From NCBI GenBank assembly GCA_914767715.1, contig OU612067.1, forward strand, positions 27,006,162 to 27,070,161: DNA of 64,000 nucleotides. Direction: 5' to 3'. This document shows, in pieces, positions 49,701 through 61,099 of the stretch. The position numbers and the translations under genes were made by a program. Origin of the DNA: Membranipora membranacea (Eukaryota; Bryozoa; Gymnolaemata; Cheilostomatida; Membraniporidae). How positions within the stretch are numbered: position 1 is the first letter of the stretch; every line of letters starts with the position of its first letter. The notes under the pieces were generated by a model that searched no databases, had not been told where the DNA came from, and saw nothing but the letters and a program-made list of their open reading frames with translations.

Positions 49701-52700
49701 AAAAAACCTGACATCTCATTGTGGATTGGGTTTAAATAATATTATTGAGGGATAAAATCATGTTGCGTAAAAAACTCTCTTTCCGCCAAGAAAACCGATA
49801 TTTTAATTTCCTGTATCTTCCTGATGGAAGCTTTGGTAAAATTTCATTTATAAAATGTTCATCACCATGTATGTATCAGGTTTTTAGTCCGATTATCTAT
49901 AATGCCATCAAGGTCACTTATGTTTTGAATATTCAGATTATTAGTGTCTTTGAAAAACTTGTTCCATGTTTGATTATATTTTGTAGCTGTTTGCTGCTCT
50001 GTCTAAGGATACAACAATAACGAGTAGAGGATTACTGGATGTTTATCTGATCACTCTCACTGATGATGAGGTAATATTATCATTACAATAAATAATACAC
50101 TGGTGAATTAAGGTCATGCTTCGCCAAACTTTTTTTTGGGGTTTCTCAATCCACATGATCAAAGAAGTCTAAACCCAAAATTTGACGACGTTACGCCATG
50201 ACGTAGCGTGTCACTGAATTTCAGCAACATGTCAAAACCTATTGTCACAATTGTCCAATTTAAAAGACATTGCAAGTTCTTGGAGCAAAAAATGCAGTTA
50301 ATACATAAAGACTACCCTTATATCATGCAGCCATATCAACAATAATGTTCAATGTTTGATTTGACTTGAAAAAAAATGGCATTCAAATTCACATACTGAT
50401 AGCTATGCCATAAGTGCTGACAATGCTATAAAGAAAGTGAGCTGTGTCAATTGCTGTCCAAGGTGGACAAATGTGATCACCCTAGTGCCCTCACTAGCCC
50501 AGTTCTGACCAGTATTGATGAAAAAAAATCATCGCATACATAAATAATTAAATTAAAGAAAATTGAGGGTTTGGAAATTGCTAAACAAGGAATAGATACA
50601 ATTAGAATGTAAAATCGAGGAAATCGGACCAGTGGTTCTCAAGTTAGTATCCTAGGCGAGGCATGACCTTAATATTCCAACAATTAGAAAGTCTCAACTT
50701 GTGCTCCATGCTTTGCACAGTTTGGTTAGTATGCACTGCCAAGCATTTAATTACAGGTCTTTTTGTATTTATGTGTCACATATGTCGATGTTAACTTTTG
50801 TAGATGTGTGTGGCCAGTAAAGTAGGTGATAGTGGAGGTGGTACTTATTCTATCAGTATCCTTTCCATTAGGGTTTAGTGTTTTTGTATCTTTAATCATG
50901 AAACATGGATAAGATGTATTCTGGGAAATAAGATAAGGAGTTGTCTTATTCCGTCGGATGATGAGACAATTACCAATTTTTAGCCTCTTATTAAAGTTAC
51001 TTTGATTGTCAGCTTGGATCATAAAATTGAAATTCAAGACAGTGCAGAGACCAAAACTAGAAATTTTAACCCCAGCAGTAAACAAATTTGATCTTTTGTT
51101 CTCATGGAGGTATACATTGAGACTACTCAACAATAGTTGCACAGATGAGGCTCTTTCCGTATGTGATGTTATTTTTGCATGAACTTACCAGCATATTATC
51201 GAAAGCAATCCTTAACACAAATAATCAGATTACAAACAGGCAATGACATCACTATGTAAGAAGAGTATGGGTGCTTTAGTGTTAGAGAGATTTGGCTCTA
51301 AAAGTCTTAGGCTCTTCAGACTTTTGCTGATGAAGGAACATCTTGAGCAAAAACAGGTAGGTCTATTGACATTATCAAAAGCTGCCTAAGTATTCTGAGA
51401 GTTTTTGTATTGGGCAACCGATTGGGTGAACAATGCAAATCAGATTTGGCGATGGGTGAACTACATTAAAACAATCGCATCAATGATGGCTCTGCAGTAA
51501 CATACCTGAGACACCTCCCGGAATAAAAGCACAATGGCTGACCCTTTTTAACCACATAAAAAACTATCCATATTCTTTGTCATCACAACCTCATGGTTTA
51601 TTTTTTTACTTACTCTCTAAGCTGATACAGTTGAATGTTTTTAGCTTGAAGAGTTGGCAATGTTCCCAGCTAAGATGGTGAAGGAGCTGCTGTATGCTAT
51701 GTTCTCTCAGAAGTTTGTATCTATTACTGAGATAGCTAAGACTGCTGATCACGCACCGTCACGTACATTCTACTGCTTCAATGTACCCACAGAGCAGCTA
51801 ACTAAACAGCTACAAGATCATAACTACAGGTCTATACTCAACCTGATGGCTAAGAGGGCTCAGATTCTCGCAGAGAACAGGTCAGTATCAGAGTCGGACT
51901 CGACCACACTGACATCAAGATTATGTATCCCTATATCTAATGTATGGCCACCCCTGATGCTAGAATTTGCCCCTGAGTAGAAACACCATACTTCATCTGA
52001 ATATACTTGGGCTTCATTGGTTGATTCATGGTCCATCCGTCGGCGATATATATGCAATATCGGATATCTTGTGATCAGTGTGGCTGTGCGCCGTGAAAGT
52101 TACTGCATGTCATTATAGCCTTGACCTTTGACACTGCAGACACGCCGGCATATAGAAAGTATTAGAGTTGCCTGATTTGGATAGAACCATACATTTTATT
52201 TGGTTAATACCAACAATGGGATATTCTAGTGATAGGTTAAAATGTGTTGGGTGATAGGAGGGCTCTTTTCTATCAACTGGTCTTCTCATATTCAATTATT
52301 CCTAGCACCATTTCTTAATATACAGCTATAATATGAGTTGATCATTTCATTCCACAGGAGACTGCTGGAGAAGCAGCAGAAGGTAGAAGTTATAATAGCC
52401 TCACTACCAGCCGCTGACGTGGAGCAGAAACAGGAGATGGAGGATACAATCACACCATCAGAGCGGCAGCATCTCAAAACTGTCGAGCAGCAAACTAAAA
52501 AGTACGTCTATCCAATGATAGTTACATCTAAAGCTGCTGAATTTTGACAATGTTTGTCTGCAATCATCAATGAAGCGTAGCATTTTTTGCACTAGTATGC
52601 AGTTATCCTATCAGGCTATTTGGGTTTGTCTTGTCTAGAAATGCAGAAATAACTAAAAAAGCTTTGCCTATACATTGTGGGATACTTACTGTCAACTAAC

Positions 52701-53278
52701 CCTGTTTGTTTGGTCTCACATGCTAACATACGGATTAAAGTACAAAATTGTGAATAGGTCCTCAGAGTTTCAATTATATACTGACATCTTGCATTCAAAT
52801 GTCTCGATTGCAGATATATGCACATAGCCTTGTCACGCAGCCACTGGTTTTGGTTTTCTTGGTTCCCAAAAAAACCAAAACCAGTGGCCGTGTGACAAGG
52901 CTATGTGCACAATATCATAATTATAATTATATAGACTGAAAGCAGAGTCATCTCTTCCTCAACAGTTGTGTCAGCAACTTTGTACTTCAAAAGTTCATAT
53001 GACCTTCCAATACTCTATATGTTTACCCAATCTGAACATGGTGTCACTGATGTGTGTGTAATGTCAGATTTATGATTGTTAGGATGTCGATGGTCTCAAT
53101 GGAACATGAAGAATAATTCAGTTTTAAGTCAATTCATATTATCCTTGTCTTTGTTTATAGGATTGATAATGCTGAGCAGCAGTTGGCAGCGACTAGCTTA
53201 GTCTGGGAATCTTATCTCGAGTATTTATCTATAAAGAGAATCGCAGAGGCACCAAAACCACGAGCTGCTCCGAAGTGA
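46795..53278 (+). CDS. POLR3C: DNA-directed RNA polymerase III subunit RPC3, 500 aa, 12 exons
   Basis: RPC3 (C82 in yeast) is part of the Pol III RPC3-RPC6-RPC7 subcomplex needed for promoter opening and initiation in the nucleus. Exons: 46795-46944, 47259-47371, 47880-48022, 48232-48377, 48616-48711, 49177-49269, 49987-50070, 50804-50855, 51229-51356, 51645-51880, 52358-52501, 53161-53278. Phases agree. Length is 500 aa against 534 in human. Landmarks in order: N-terminal winged helix with IQHNFIEYTTNKRG, RYPSYIHCIKLLYG, GDSGGGTYSINYKQAM, LERFGSKSLRLFRLLL, KEHLEQKQ, the strongly conserved DHAPSRTFY (370-378), LLEKQQKVEVIIASL and a C-terminal heptad-like segment for the coiled coil. Identity is certain from collinearity with the family. 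Confidence 0.95.
49583..49740 (-). mobile_element. LINE 3'-tail fragment with (TCAA)n end
   Basis: On the reverse strand the sequence reads GTGACAAATAAACCAATCAATCAATCAAG, given here as GTGACAAATAAACC followed by a short ATCA repeat. CR1/L2-like LINE fragments often end this way. Only the tail is visible, in POLR3C intron 6. Confidence 0.4.
50108..50672. mobile_element. piggyBac-type non-autonomous element flanked by TTAA
   Basis: TTAA at 50108-50111 and 50669-50672 brackets a 557-bp element. Its ends are GGTCATGCTTCGCC and GGCGAGGCATGACC, inverted repeats with one mismatch. TTAA duplication is the hallmark of piggyBac elements. There is no transposase frame. A decayed partial copy lies at 12632-12935. 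It lies in POLR3C intron 7. Confidence 0.8.
52819..52909. mobile_element. 91-bp palindrome (TAGCCTTGTCAC family)
   Basis: TGCACATAGCCTTGTCACGC pairs with the right end GTGTGACAAGGCTATGTGCA, and the inner arms CCACTGGTTTTGGTTTT and its complement continue the hairpin. Ends match the 43-bp element at 33725-33767. It lies in POLR3C intron 11. Confidence 0.75.
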
Positions 53279-53964
53279 TACCAGGTCAGCTTCCTACGAG
53301 TGTATGCTGCCTGGTTATCAGATGTTTTTTGTATACAGCAGCGAGCAAAATGACATTGGGCTGGGTGCAAAGATGAAATTTTGTCTTGCTATTTCTGCTA
53401 TTTGATGCTACTATAAAATAATTCAATTTTTGCTAAAGTAGCCAAAAACTAAGTTTCAAAGTTATTGAACATTCTCACATGTAAATAAATACATTATTTT
53501 CTACAAAAAAACAATTTTATTATGCAAGTTGAGCAATTTTACAATTAGCAGTCAACTGTTAGCTCTGTATATCAGATACTCTACGTCGCAGAGATAAAGC
53601 TGAAACAGTATAATATAGCTCAGATAATTTCTGCACTTGTCCCACAATGCAACAGTAGCCTTGCATTCTTAGGAAGATCAGGCCGGTATTTAACATAATC
53701 ATTGACATATTCTCACTGGAACAAGGAGCAATTAAATCTTGGTGATATAGCCTATTGATACCAGACTCGGTAACAACTTTAAAAATGTCATCAGTAGTTG
53801 CTCAAACTTTGCTCAGGTTGTGTTTTGTTATCAGCCACTTTCCAATACACTTACTGGGAATGCGTCTTATAATGAAACACTACTACCATCAACCTAAGCA
53901 ATGTTTGAGCTCCTAAACAATGTCATAAGCAACCAGAGGGTGCCGAGAAAATGGCGATTTTCTC
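53279..53964. terminator. convergent 3' ends of POLR3C and sulfotransferase A
   Basis: The POLR3C stop (53278) and the sulfotransferase stop (53965) are 686 bases apart on opposite strands. A forward AATAAA lies at 53484-53489 and a reverse-strand AATAAA at 53521-53516, only 26 bases apart. The two mRNAs probably overlap at their 3' ends. The part at 53805-53925 resembles the hairpin family at 36046-36172. Confidence 0.55.
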
Positions 53965-56234
53965 TCACACATGAAACCATTTTAAAGTAGGTTCTGCCTT
54001 AGAAGAATGGAAGCCACCGGGCGGCTCAGGGTTAAAATCAAACAGTATGAAATCATATTTATAGATGATTTGAAGCTTTCTCTTCTGATTGATGGTGAGC
54101 ATGTCATACCAGTAGTGCAGAGGCAGGTCCTCGTTAGTTTTCTGGTTTTCTCGAGTCAGTGGTGCGTTTAAATTCAATCGATCTATCATGTATTGGGAGT
54201 TCTCCTTGAACCTGTTATGTTTGCCGATAAGGTTATAATCTACACGGCATGGCATAGATTGGTGGCTCTGTGGTCTCCAGTGCATATCCAGCCACATACC
54301 AGCCTTCCTAGAGTATATTGTACTAGGGTCTTGTACCTGTCGTTCAGCTCTGTCTATTATGCAGTTCACAAACTGAGAGAACGTCAAAATGAAAGGTGAA
54401 TCTAGAGTCTGCCACGTGCAAGGAGAGCTGAATCTTTTGCTGTAGAGTCCGTCTGCATGCAAAGCTTTATCGTGGTATGCAGATACTAGTCTAGCATAGG
54501 GATTTCTGTATGGGAAAATTTGGGGAAAATAATATTTCAAATATGTATAGCAGGAATTTTTGGTATGCTAATCAAAAGATATATCATCAGTACAGGCTTT
54601 CACAATTCACATTAAGAGAAAGTTTTACTAGAACGCACATGGGTGACCAATAATTTATACAAGCTAAGGAAATGAGGCGTTTTTCTCTTGATTGTATAAA
54701 TACAAGTTTGAAAGGAAAAGTTTTTTAACTTCTGAAAACAGTGGAGAGTATGATATCATTATCTGCCCATGATTGTTTGCTGTTACATATGTGCATTCTA
54801 CTTTAAAATCACTCAGCAATCGCCAAACACACCACCTCTCAGCACATTAATGCAAGTCAACCTCGGTAATGGATGGCTTAAGTCTTCTCATAGTAGCTCC
54901 TAGCCGTGAATTTGTTTAACATCATTTACCAACAGCATAACCACTTATACATACCTAACCATAAGTAATCGATCCTTATATTTGTGGTACTCTGCACTTT
55001 GGATGACAGTTTTTTTCAATCCAACATCACGGTAATGATTATCCCAGGCCCACCTGTATGGATATGAAATATCAGGGTAAGGTTCAACTTAACTGATAAT
55101 CAAATGTCTGTGTTTTGTGAGGTTATTGAGATTTCCAGCTATGGATATGAAAATACCCCTGGATTGGGAAAGTTTTTCTGAGCTGAATGAGGAGTGCTGA
55201 CTGTATTATCTTTTTCTACTGCCAAAATAAGGTAGCAGGAGATTTGAAACTGCATCAGACAAATTTCCTGTCCAAATCCAAGTCACCAAAGGAAATAGAT
55301 TCTCAATTTTAATATTGTGACATTGATCTGACCTTGATTCTCTGATGATGTTCTCTAGCAGATTGGCATCAGTATAGAAGAGCACCTGCCAGGTGGTCCA
55401 GCCACACTTTGGTATAGGAGTGAAGAGTAGAGAGAATCTATTAGTGATAGATGTCCAGGTGAGCGAAGCCCCGGCTCTCTCAGATCCATCCACAAACCAC
55501 TTTCTTTCTTCACTGGGAAAAATTAAACAGTACGTTTTAATTTTAGTTTTGGTAATAACTGAGTAAAATTCTGATAATCTCCACCACATTAGTACTGAAC
55601 AAAACATGACTGAGTCTTCAACAAATTGTTATCAGGTCTGATGATGCCATTACACCACCATGTTCAAGATAGTTGGAAATAACAACTATTAAATGGTTGT
55701 GGAGTTCAACATTAAATACAATCCCTACATTTCGATGGTCAGGTCAGGTCAGAAGTCACCTACTCAGTGAGTGATTGGCAGACTTCTCTTGTATAATCAG
55801 CATTCTTTCTCATCTCATACTCAGCATCGTAAGGACCTAGAGTTGTGGGAGGTTCTGTTTTTAACTCCAGCACTGCTTCAACTTCCGATTCATTTGTGTC
55901 GTTTGCCTGACAACAGGTGAAGCATGTTAATCACCAGACATGGTATTGACCTTTGAAATGTAATATGGCTGTCATCATAACACAACTCAAGTGCCCACCA
56001 AGTACCGTATGTTTTTTCTCAAGGGTAAGATGGAAAAGATAAATTCCTTACCTGCGCATTTTTAGAAAGACTGTCTATATGTAAGCTGTTGAGAAGATGA
56101 AGCGAACTCCTCTTCGACTCATCGTTAATACCGGCTGTCAGCAATGTCAGCGATAGACAAGCCAGAGTGATAATGAAGAAGAGTATAATGAAGAATATAG
56201 ATTTCTGCAGACAACTACCGCGGAATAAGCCCAT
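53965..56234 (-). CDS. carbohydrate sulfotransferase A, 381 aa, 5 exons
   Basis: Golgi type II sulfotransferases move sulfate from PAPS to glycans. Exons in transcript order: 56234-56052, 55906-55764, 55512-55333, 55053-54955, 54505-53965. Phases agree. A short cytosolic tail (MGLFRGSCLQK) is followed by a signal-anchor helix (about 12-33), a stem to about residue 105, and a catalytic domain of the Sulfotransfer_2 (CHST8-14-like) type. The 5'-phosphosulfate-binding loop is PKCGWTTW (143-150), and the 3'-phosphate-binding motif is RNPYARLVSAY (202-212). Near the end, LQIIYKYDFILFDF is the family's C-terminal signature. The ATG at 56234 gives the shortest cytosolic tail; an upstream in-frame TTG is not used. 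It is the first of three tandem paralogues. The acceptor glycan cannot be predicted. Confidence 0.9.
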
Positions 56235-57230
56235 TATATCCAAACAGGAAAATTTACATTATTTGCAGAAAATTAGTATTTTCTGTCAAAGAGCAAATTG
56301 CAGAATACTTTTTATGACATTGCAGGATTCAAACTGAACTACAAACTAAACTTAAAATATTGTCACTCTTGATCAATAACTATTAACTAGCGGTATCATC
56401 TTACATTATCCCTTTTCAGGCCTTCTTTGTATAATAATAATGGTACTAATAGTAGGCAAAGGGTAGAAAGATAAACAGTTACATTGATTAAAGGAAATAA
56501 GGAGTTTAGCTTTGTTTGTTTTTGATGTTTAGCTATTTAATCAATAATTTCAATTGTTTCTTTTTCCGATCTGTGGCATTGGTTGTAATAGATGCCTTTT
56601 GTCATATCTAACCAATATCAGACCAGGCACAGAACTGAATGCACACAAACATTGCTTGTTGTCTGTCATTCTCACAAACACTGCAGATGACTCCTAATAA
56701 ATTCCAATTATTTCTAATGAATTTTGTATTGAAAGAAATAATGTGTAATTATTACTTGCTGTAGTGTATTATGCTGTTCAGTTTTCATTTCACCTGCTAA
56801 ACAACAAAAGATAAACCTCCCAGTAACAAGGGCGAGACAACTCTTATTCAAAAGTTTTTTCTAAACATTGCTTTGGTGCTCGTTAATTTCTTGATTATTC
56901 AACTGCAAACCTTGACAGCTGCTCTTGAACGACATTGGGACTTTTTAAAACAGGCGGAGATGAGTACATATAAGTATTTCTGCTCACTTTGAACTTATAT
57001 TTTGCAGATCAGACAAATGTTTGCTTTAGATATTTAGCGCCTGTATGTCTACAGAGAATAAATATAGTAGATTGTGAGCAGTCAATCTTTATTATAACCA
57101 TAGATGGAGACTAAAAGATTACTGGCTAACAAAGTTTTGACATCTTTATAAAAAATAAAAACATATCTTTGAATATAGACTGCTTACAGCATTGTTATTA
57201 AATATGATGTTTATTTATAGTAATTTGTTT
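56235..57230. other. intergenic between sulfotransferases A and B
   Basis: AT-rich, no exon recognised. It should hold the promoter of gene A (near 56235-56500, reverse strand) and the short 3' untranslated region of gene B. A reverse-strand AATAAA at 57215-57210 lies only about 15 bases after the gene B stop codon. Confidence 0.5.
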
Positions 57231-59793
57231 TTAATAACGGCTTGGTCTTAGCAGTATCAGTTTTTTAGGAGATCTAAAGACCGCTTTGTTTTTCGGTCGG
57301 CTTCCAGCAGTATTGGACATTACTTCTTTAGTGCGGTTGTGACCAGGTGGTGTAGAGTCAAATCCAAACAAAAGGAAATCATATTTATATAGAATTTGGA
57401 GTTGTTTAACTTGTTCTATGCTGAGTTGGTTGTACCAATAGTCCAGACTTTTCCCCTTCCCTTTATGATTGTTCACTGTGAGGGTTGCATTCAGTTTTAA
57501 CCTCTTTATCATAAAATTGGAGTTGTCCTGAAATCTGTCGTATTTACCAATCATAGTATAGTTAGCTCTACAAGGTAACGATAGATGGCTCTGTGGTGCC
57601 CAGTGATGATCCAGCCATATACCTGCTGTTCTGGAGGATAATGAAGCTGACGGACCTTTTATTAAACTCTTCTGAGCTGTTTTAAGGATGCAGGCCACAA
57701 ATTGTGGGAATGATAGAGGAAGTGTATATCGTAGAGTAAGCCAGTCACAGGGTTTATGTTTCTGTTTTGTATAGAGTCCGCCTGCATGCAGAGCTTTATC
57801 ATTGTAAGCTGATACCAATCTTTCGTATGGATGTCTAGAAAAAATAGATGAATGATATTGAAGAAAAAAAGAGAATACCATTTGCCCTCATAATGCACAG
57901 CGTTTATGACCTTGAGTCAACCTTCATGGAGTGGATCATAGACATGACAAAACACATGTCTATGGAGTGGATTGTCTACAGCTTTATATACTCGCTTATA
58001 TAATTGCTGTAAACATCACATCAGCAAGAGAAAACACAGCTCAGATTACAGGTGACCAATTAACATGGATCAACTCATATATTCAATGCTGCATTTAATA
58101 ACCTACCGGACCATTAGTAGGCGGTCTTTATAACTTTCATAAGTAGCGTTGCGGATGACTGCCACTGACAATCCAACTTCGTGGTAGTCGTTATCCCATG
58201 CCCACCTGAACAACACACAACACAGAAGAAAACAGTAGAATGTGGGTAACTGATAATCTTATTTATAGTATATCGGTGACAGAATCACCAAACTATTATT
58301 GAATAACAATTATTGAATATTGCTAATACCATACTGATCGTATGCCGACAAAATGTAAATTGGGAAGCCTGTTTTAGGGTAAGTCATAACTAAGTTTGCA
58401 TCCTTCCCCAGCCCCGCAAAATATTTGATAGGTTCATGATTATACTGAGAAGAAAAGGCTTATACCACGGGCGCCAAAGAAAAAGATTGATCAAACTCCA
58501 ACCTTGATTCGGTCTTAATATTATCCAGTTTGCCGACATCTTTATAGAAGAGCACCTGCCAGGTGGTCCAGCCACACTTTGGTATAGGAGTGAAGAGTAG
58601 GGAGAACCTGCTTGTATTAGAGGTCCAGGTACGTGAGACCCGCCACCTCTCCAATCCCTCATAGAAAAGGTCTTTTTCACTGCTGTATGTGCAGGAGAAG
58701 GAATCACGATATTAATTATTATGTATGAATGGTGAAAGTTGGTGATTTCATTTCATCTTTCCAAGTGATTTTTTGGAACTCTTAAGATAATTTAATGTAA
58801 CATAAATGAAGTGAACCACAAAAAACACTATCAGCTGAATCGGGTGCTCATGCACTCACTCTGTTAGTGATTGGCAGACTTGATTGGTGTATTCTGCGTT
58901 TCTTTTCATCTCACGCTCAGCGTTGTAGGCAGGTTCTGTAGCCGTCGGAGTTGTGATAGGTTCTGCTTTAATCTCAGACTGCTTTTCCCCTTCCGTTTCG
59001 TCTGTCTCAGCGGGATGAGTTGCCACAGCAGCCAGCTCTGTGGTTGTTGGAGGTGTGACAAATTTTACTTTAATCCCAGACAGCTTTTCAGCTTCAAATT
59101 CCTCTGTCTTGTTTCTCTGAAAACAAACAGATCAGACGAAGCATGTGAATCACCTGAATTAACATTGCCCTCCGAGGTGAGGGTAGCATGGCTCTAACCA
59201 ATCCAGTACAAATGAGCAAAAAAGGTATATCTTAGAGGATTAAAAGTATTTGCAGGAGGACAAGATCGCCTTTGCGCACATGTTTGAAATACGACCAGCT
59301 AACGTTTTCTCAACTAACATTTTTACTTTTTATAAACTCCCACTTTAGCTAGATAAAAATTGAGGAAGTCCAACATTTAGTCACTCCAAAACTAGATCAA
59401 GTTTGATCCTGTTTGATCCTGTTTGCCTGCATTCGGAACACCCCCCTCCACTGATAAGTCGTAGTGGGGGAGCAATTCCTAATGCAGGGAATCCGGATGA
59501 AACTTGATTTAACCTAAAACTAGCTAAACCAGAGACTATAGATAATAGTGTATAGATATATAACTATAGTCTCTGGCTAAACTAAATATTTTTTTCCTTA
59601 GGAAAAACAAAACACTGGCAGTTTACTGAATGACTTTAAATTGTGTTGAAATTAATAAGAAATAATAAGTAAGGAATGAATATTATATTCCAGATTATTC
59701 TAACTTACCTGCACGCTCACGAAAGGAAAGCTGTCGAAAAGTTGGGTCCAATTACTCCCTGAATCATAGTTTATTTGAGCTTTCATCGAAGTC

Positions 59794-59824
<31 letters not shown>

Positions 59825-59882
59825 GTGGAAAGACAATAAGCAGTACTGATCTTTGATGAAATCTTCCGCAGGATGACGCCAT
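57231..59882 (-). CDS. carbohydrate sulfotransferase B, 436 aa, 5 exons
   Basis: Paralogue of the neighbouring gene with the same five-exon plan and phases: 59882-59709, 59116-58860, 58679-58503, 58205-58107, 57834-57231. The signal anchor includes nine consecutive isoleucines (21-29) encoded by a triplet microsatellite. The stem (about 59-143) is about twice as long as in gene A and contains two related segments (EAEKLSGIKVKFVTPPTTTE and EGEKQSEIKAEPITTPTATE). The catalytic domain has PKCGWTTW (177-184) and RHPYERLVSAY (236-246). After the domain end (YKYDFLLFGFDSTPPGHN) a basic tail of about 45 residues follows. It is a predicted type II Golgi membrane enzyme using PAPS. The substrate is unknown. 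Confidence 0.9.
59521..59586. repeat. imperfect palindrome in sulfotransferase B intron 1
   Basis: TAGCTAAACCAGAGACTATA on the left pairs with TATAGTCTCTGGCTAAACTA on the right around an AT-rich centre. It is possibly another short inverted-repeat element. A second inverted pair (GGATCAAACTTGAT-like) lies near 59395-59510. Confidence 0.6.
59794..59824. repeat. (ATT)n microsatellite inside a coding exon
   Basis: An uninterrupted AAT/ATT triplet tract of about 31 bases lies in exon 1 of sulfotransferase B. On the reverse strand it encodes the run of nine isoleucines in the membrane anchor. Confidence 0.95.
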
Positions 59883-61099
59883 TTCACCCGATCCGGGAAC
59901 GTTATAATCTTCAAGTTTTGTCAGTGTTTTCTTTCAATCAACAGTAATGGACCGCATCAAACATAAACCCTCATTAACCCTAGTGATGCTGTATTACTGC
60001 ATACATATTTGCAGACTTTCTTTATCAATAACAAGTTATACAAATATACTCAATGGTGAGCCAGAGTTACTTAACAATCTAGTGGGCAAAGGCCTTGACA
60101 CTTATTAGTCAATAGCTCCAAGGCCCCTTTTGTCAACAGACAAAGACAAATCAATGAATAATGTTGAATCAATAATTTCTGATAGAAAAGAGCTGAAACA
60201 ATAGAAGATTACAGTGCATGATCTTCTCTTTTCAGAGCTTCATTCAATCCATGACGTCTGCTTATGTGAAAACAGACACGAACGAAAGTCAATTTCCCAA
60301 TAATTTTGCTTTAGCAGATGCTTTGCTTTTCATAGATGAAAGGTTATCCGTTCTGATGATTTTCTTGATTGACACAACCAAAATAAACTACACAGTGTAC
60401 GGTCAGACCAGAAACAGATACAAAACTGAATGAGCGCGTTAGCTCATTGTTTGTCAATTAATAAGGAGTTATCCTCACTGTACCAAGGGTAGGAAAACTC
60501 CTTTTACTAGTAACATGCTTCCTTAAGAATTAAGAAAGTGATAAATAAAATAAATAGGATAATTCACATAACTTGTTTTTGTGTTCAATGTGTTTTATTT
60601 TCTTGATTACTATCCCTTGAACCTTCAAGGTAAATGAGACGTAATCACTCCAACCACGAAAACTCTTGAAGGGAATTAGTACTAGTTTTTTACATTTCTG
60701 TTTAACAGTTCAACCAGGGAATTATTTCACATCATAGACCAGGGAATCTGAAAATTATACCAGCTGTCAAGAAATAGCCCCTTATATAATCAAATTAGCA
60801 GAGATGTTTGAAAAATACAGAATGATTAATGTAAAATAATAAATATTTAGAAAAAAGACCTAGTTTTGAATGTTTGCCTACCTACAGCCGCCAGACAACA
60901 TTTGACACTGTTGTGAGTGAGGTCATTGAATAATAATTTGGTGGCCGCTCATCTATAAGTTTGCCATGTTGCTATCCTGATATTGTGTGTGGTGTGAGGC
61001 TGTCACATAACATTTGATGCGTTCGTTAATATTGTTACCTGGGAGACCCCAGAGGAAGGTGAGCTGAACAATACTGTGCAAGCTGAGGGTAGCACATCT
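59883..61099. other. intergenic between sulfotransferases B and C
   Basis: Promoter side of gene B and 3' side of gene C. One weak exon-like stretch at about 60234-60433 (forward, after CTCTTTTCAG, containing SFIQSMTSAYVKTDTNESQF) ends at a TGA. It has no visible partner, and I do not call it a gene. The rest is AT-rich without recognisable features. Confidence 0.4.

Noticed and set aside
60234-60433. Exon-like frame after CTCTTTTCAG
   Set aside because: Good acceptor and coding-like start, but no partner exon or recognised family; the frame ends in AT-rich sequence.
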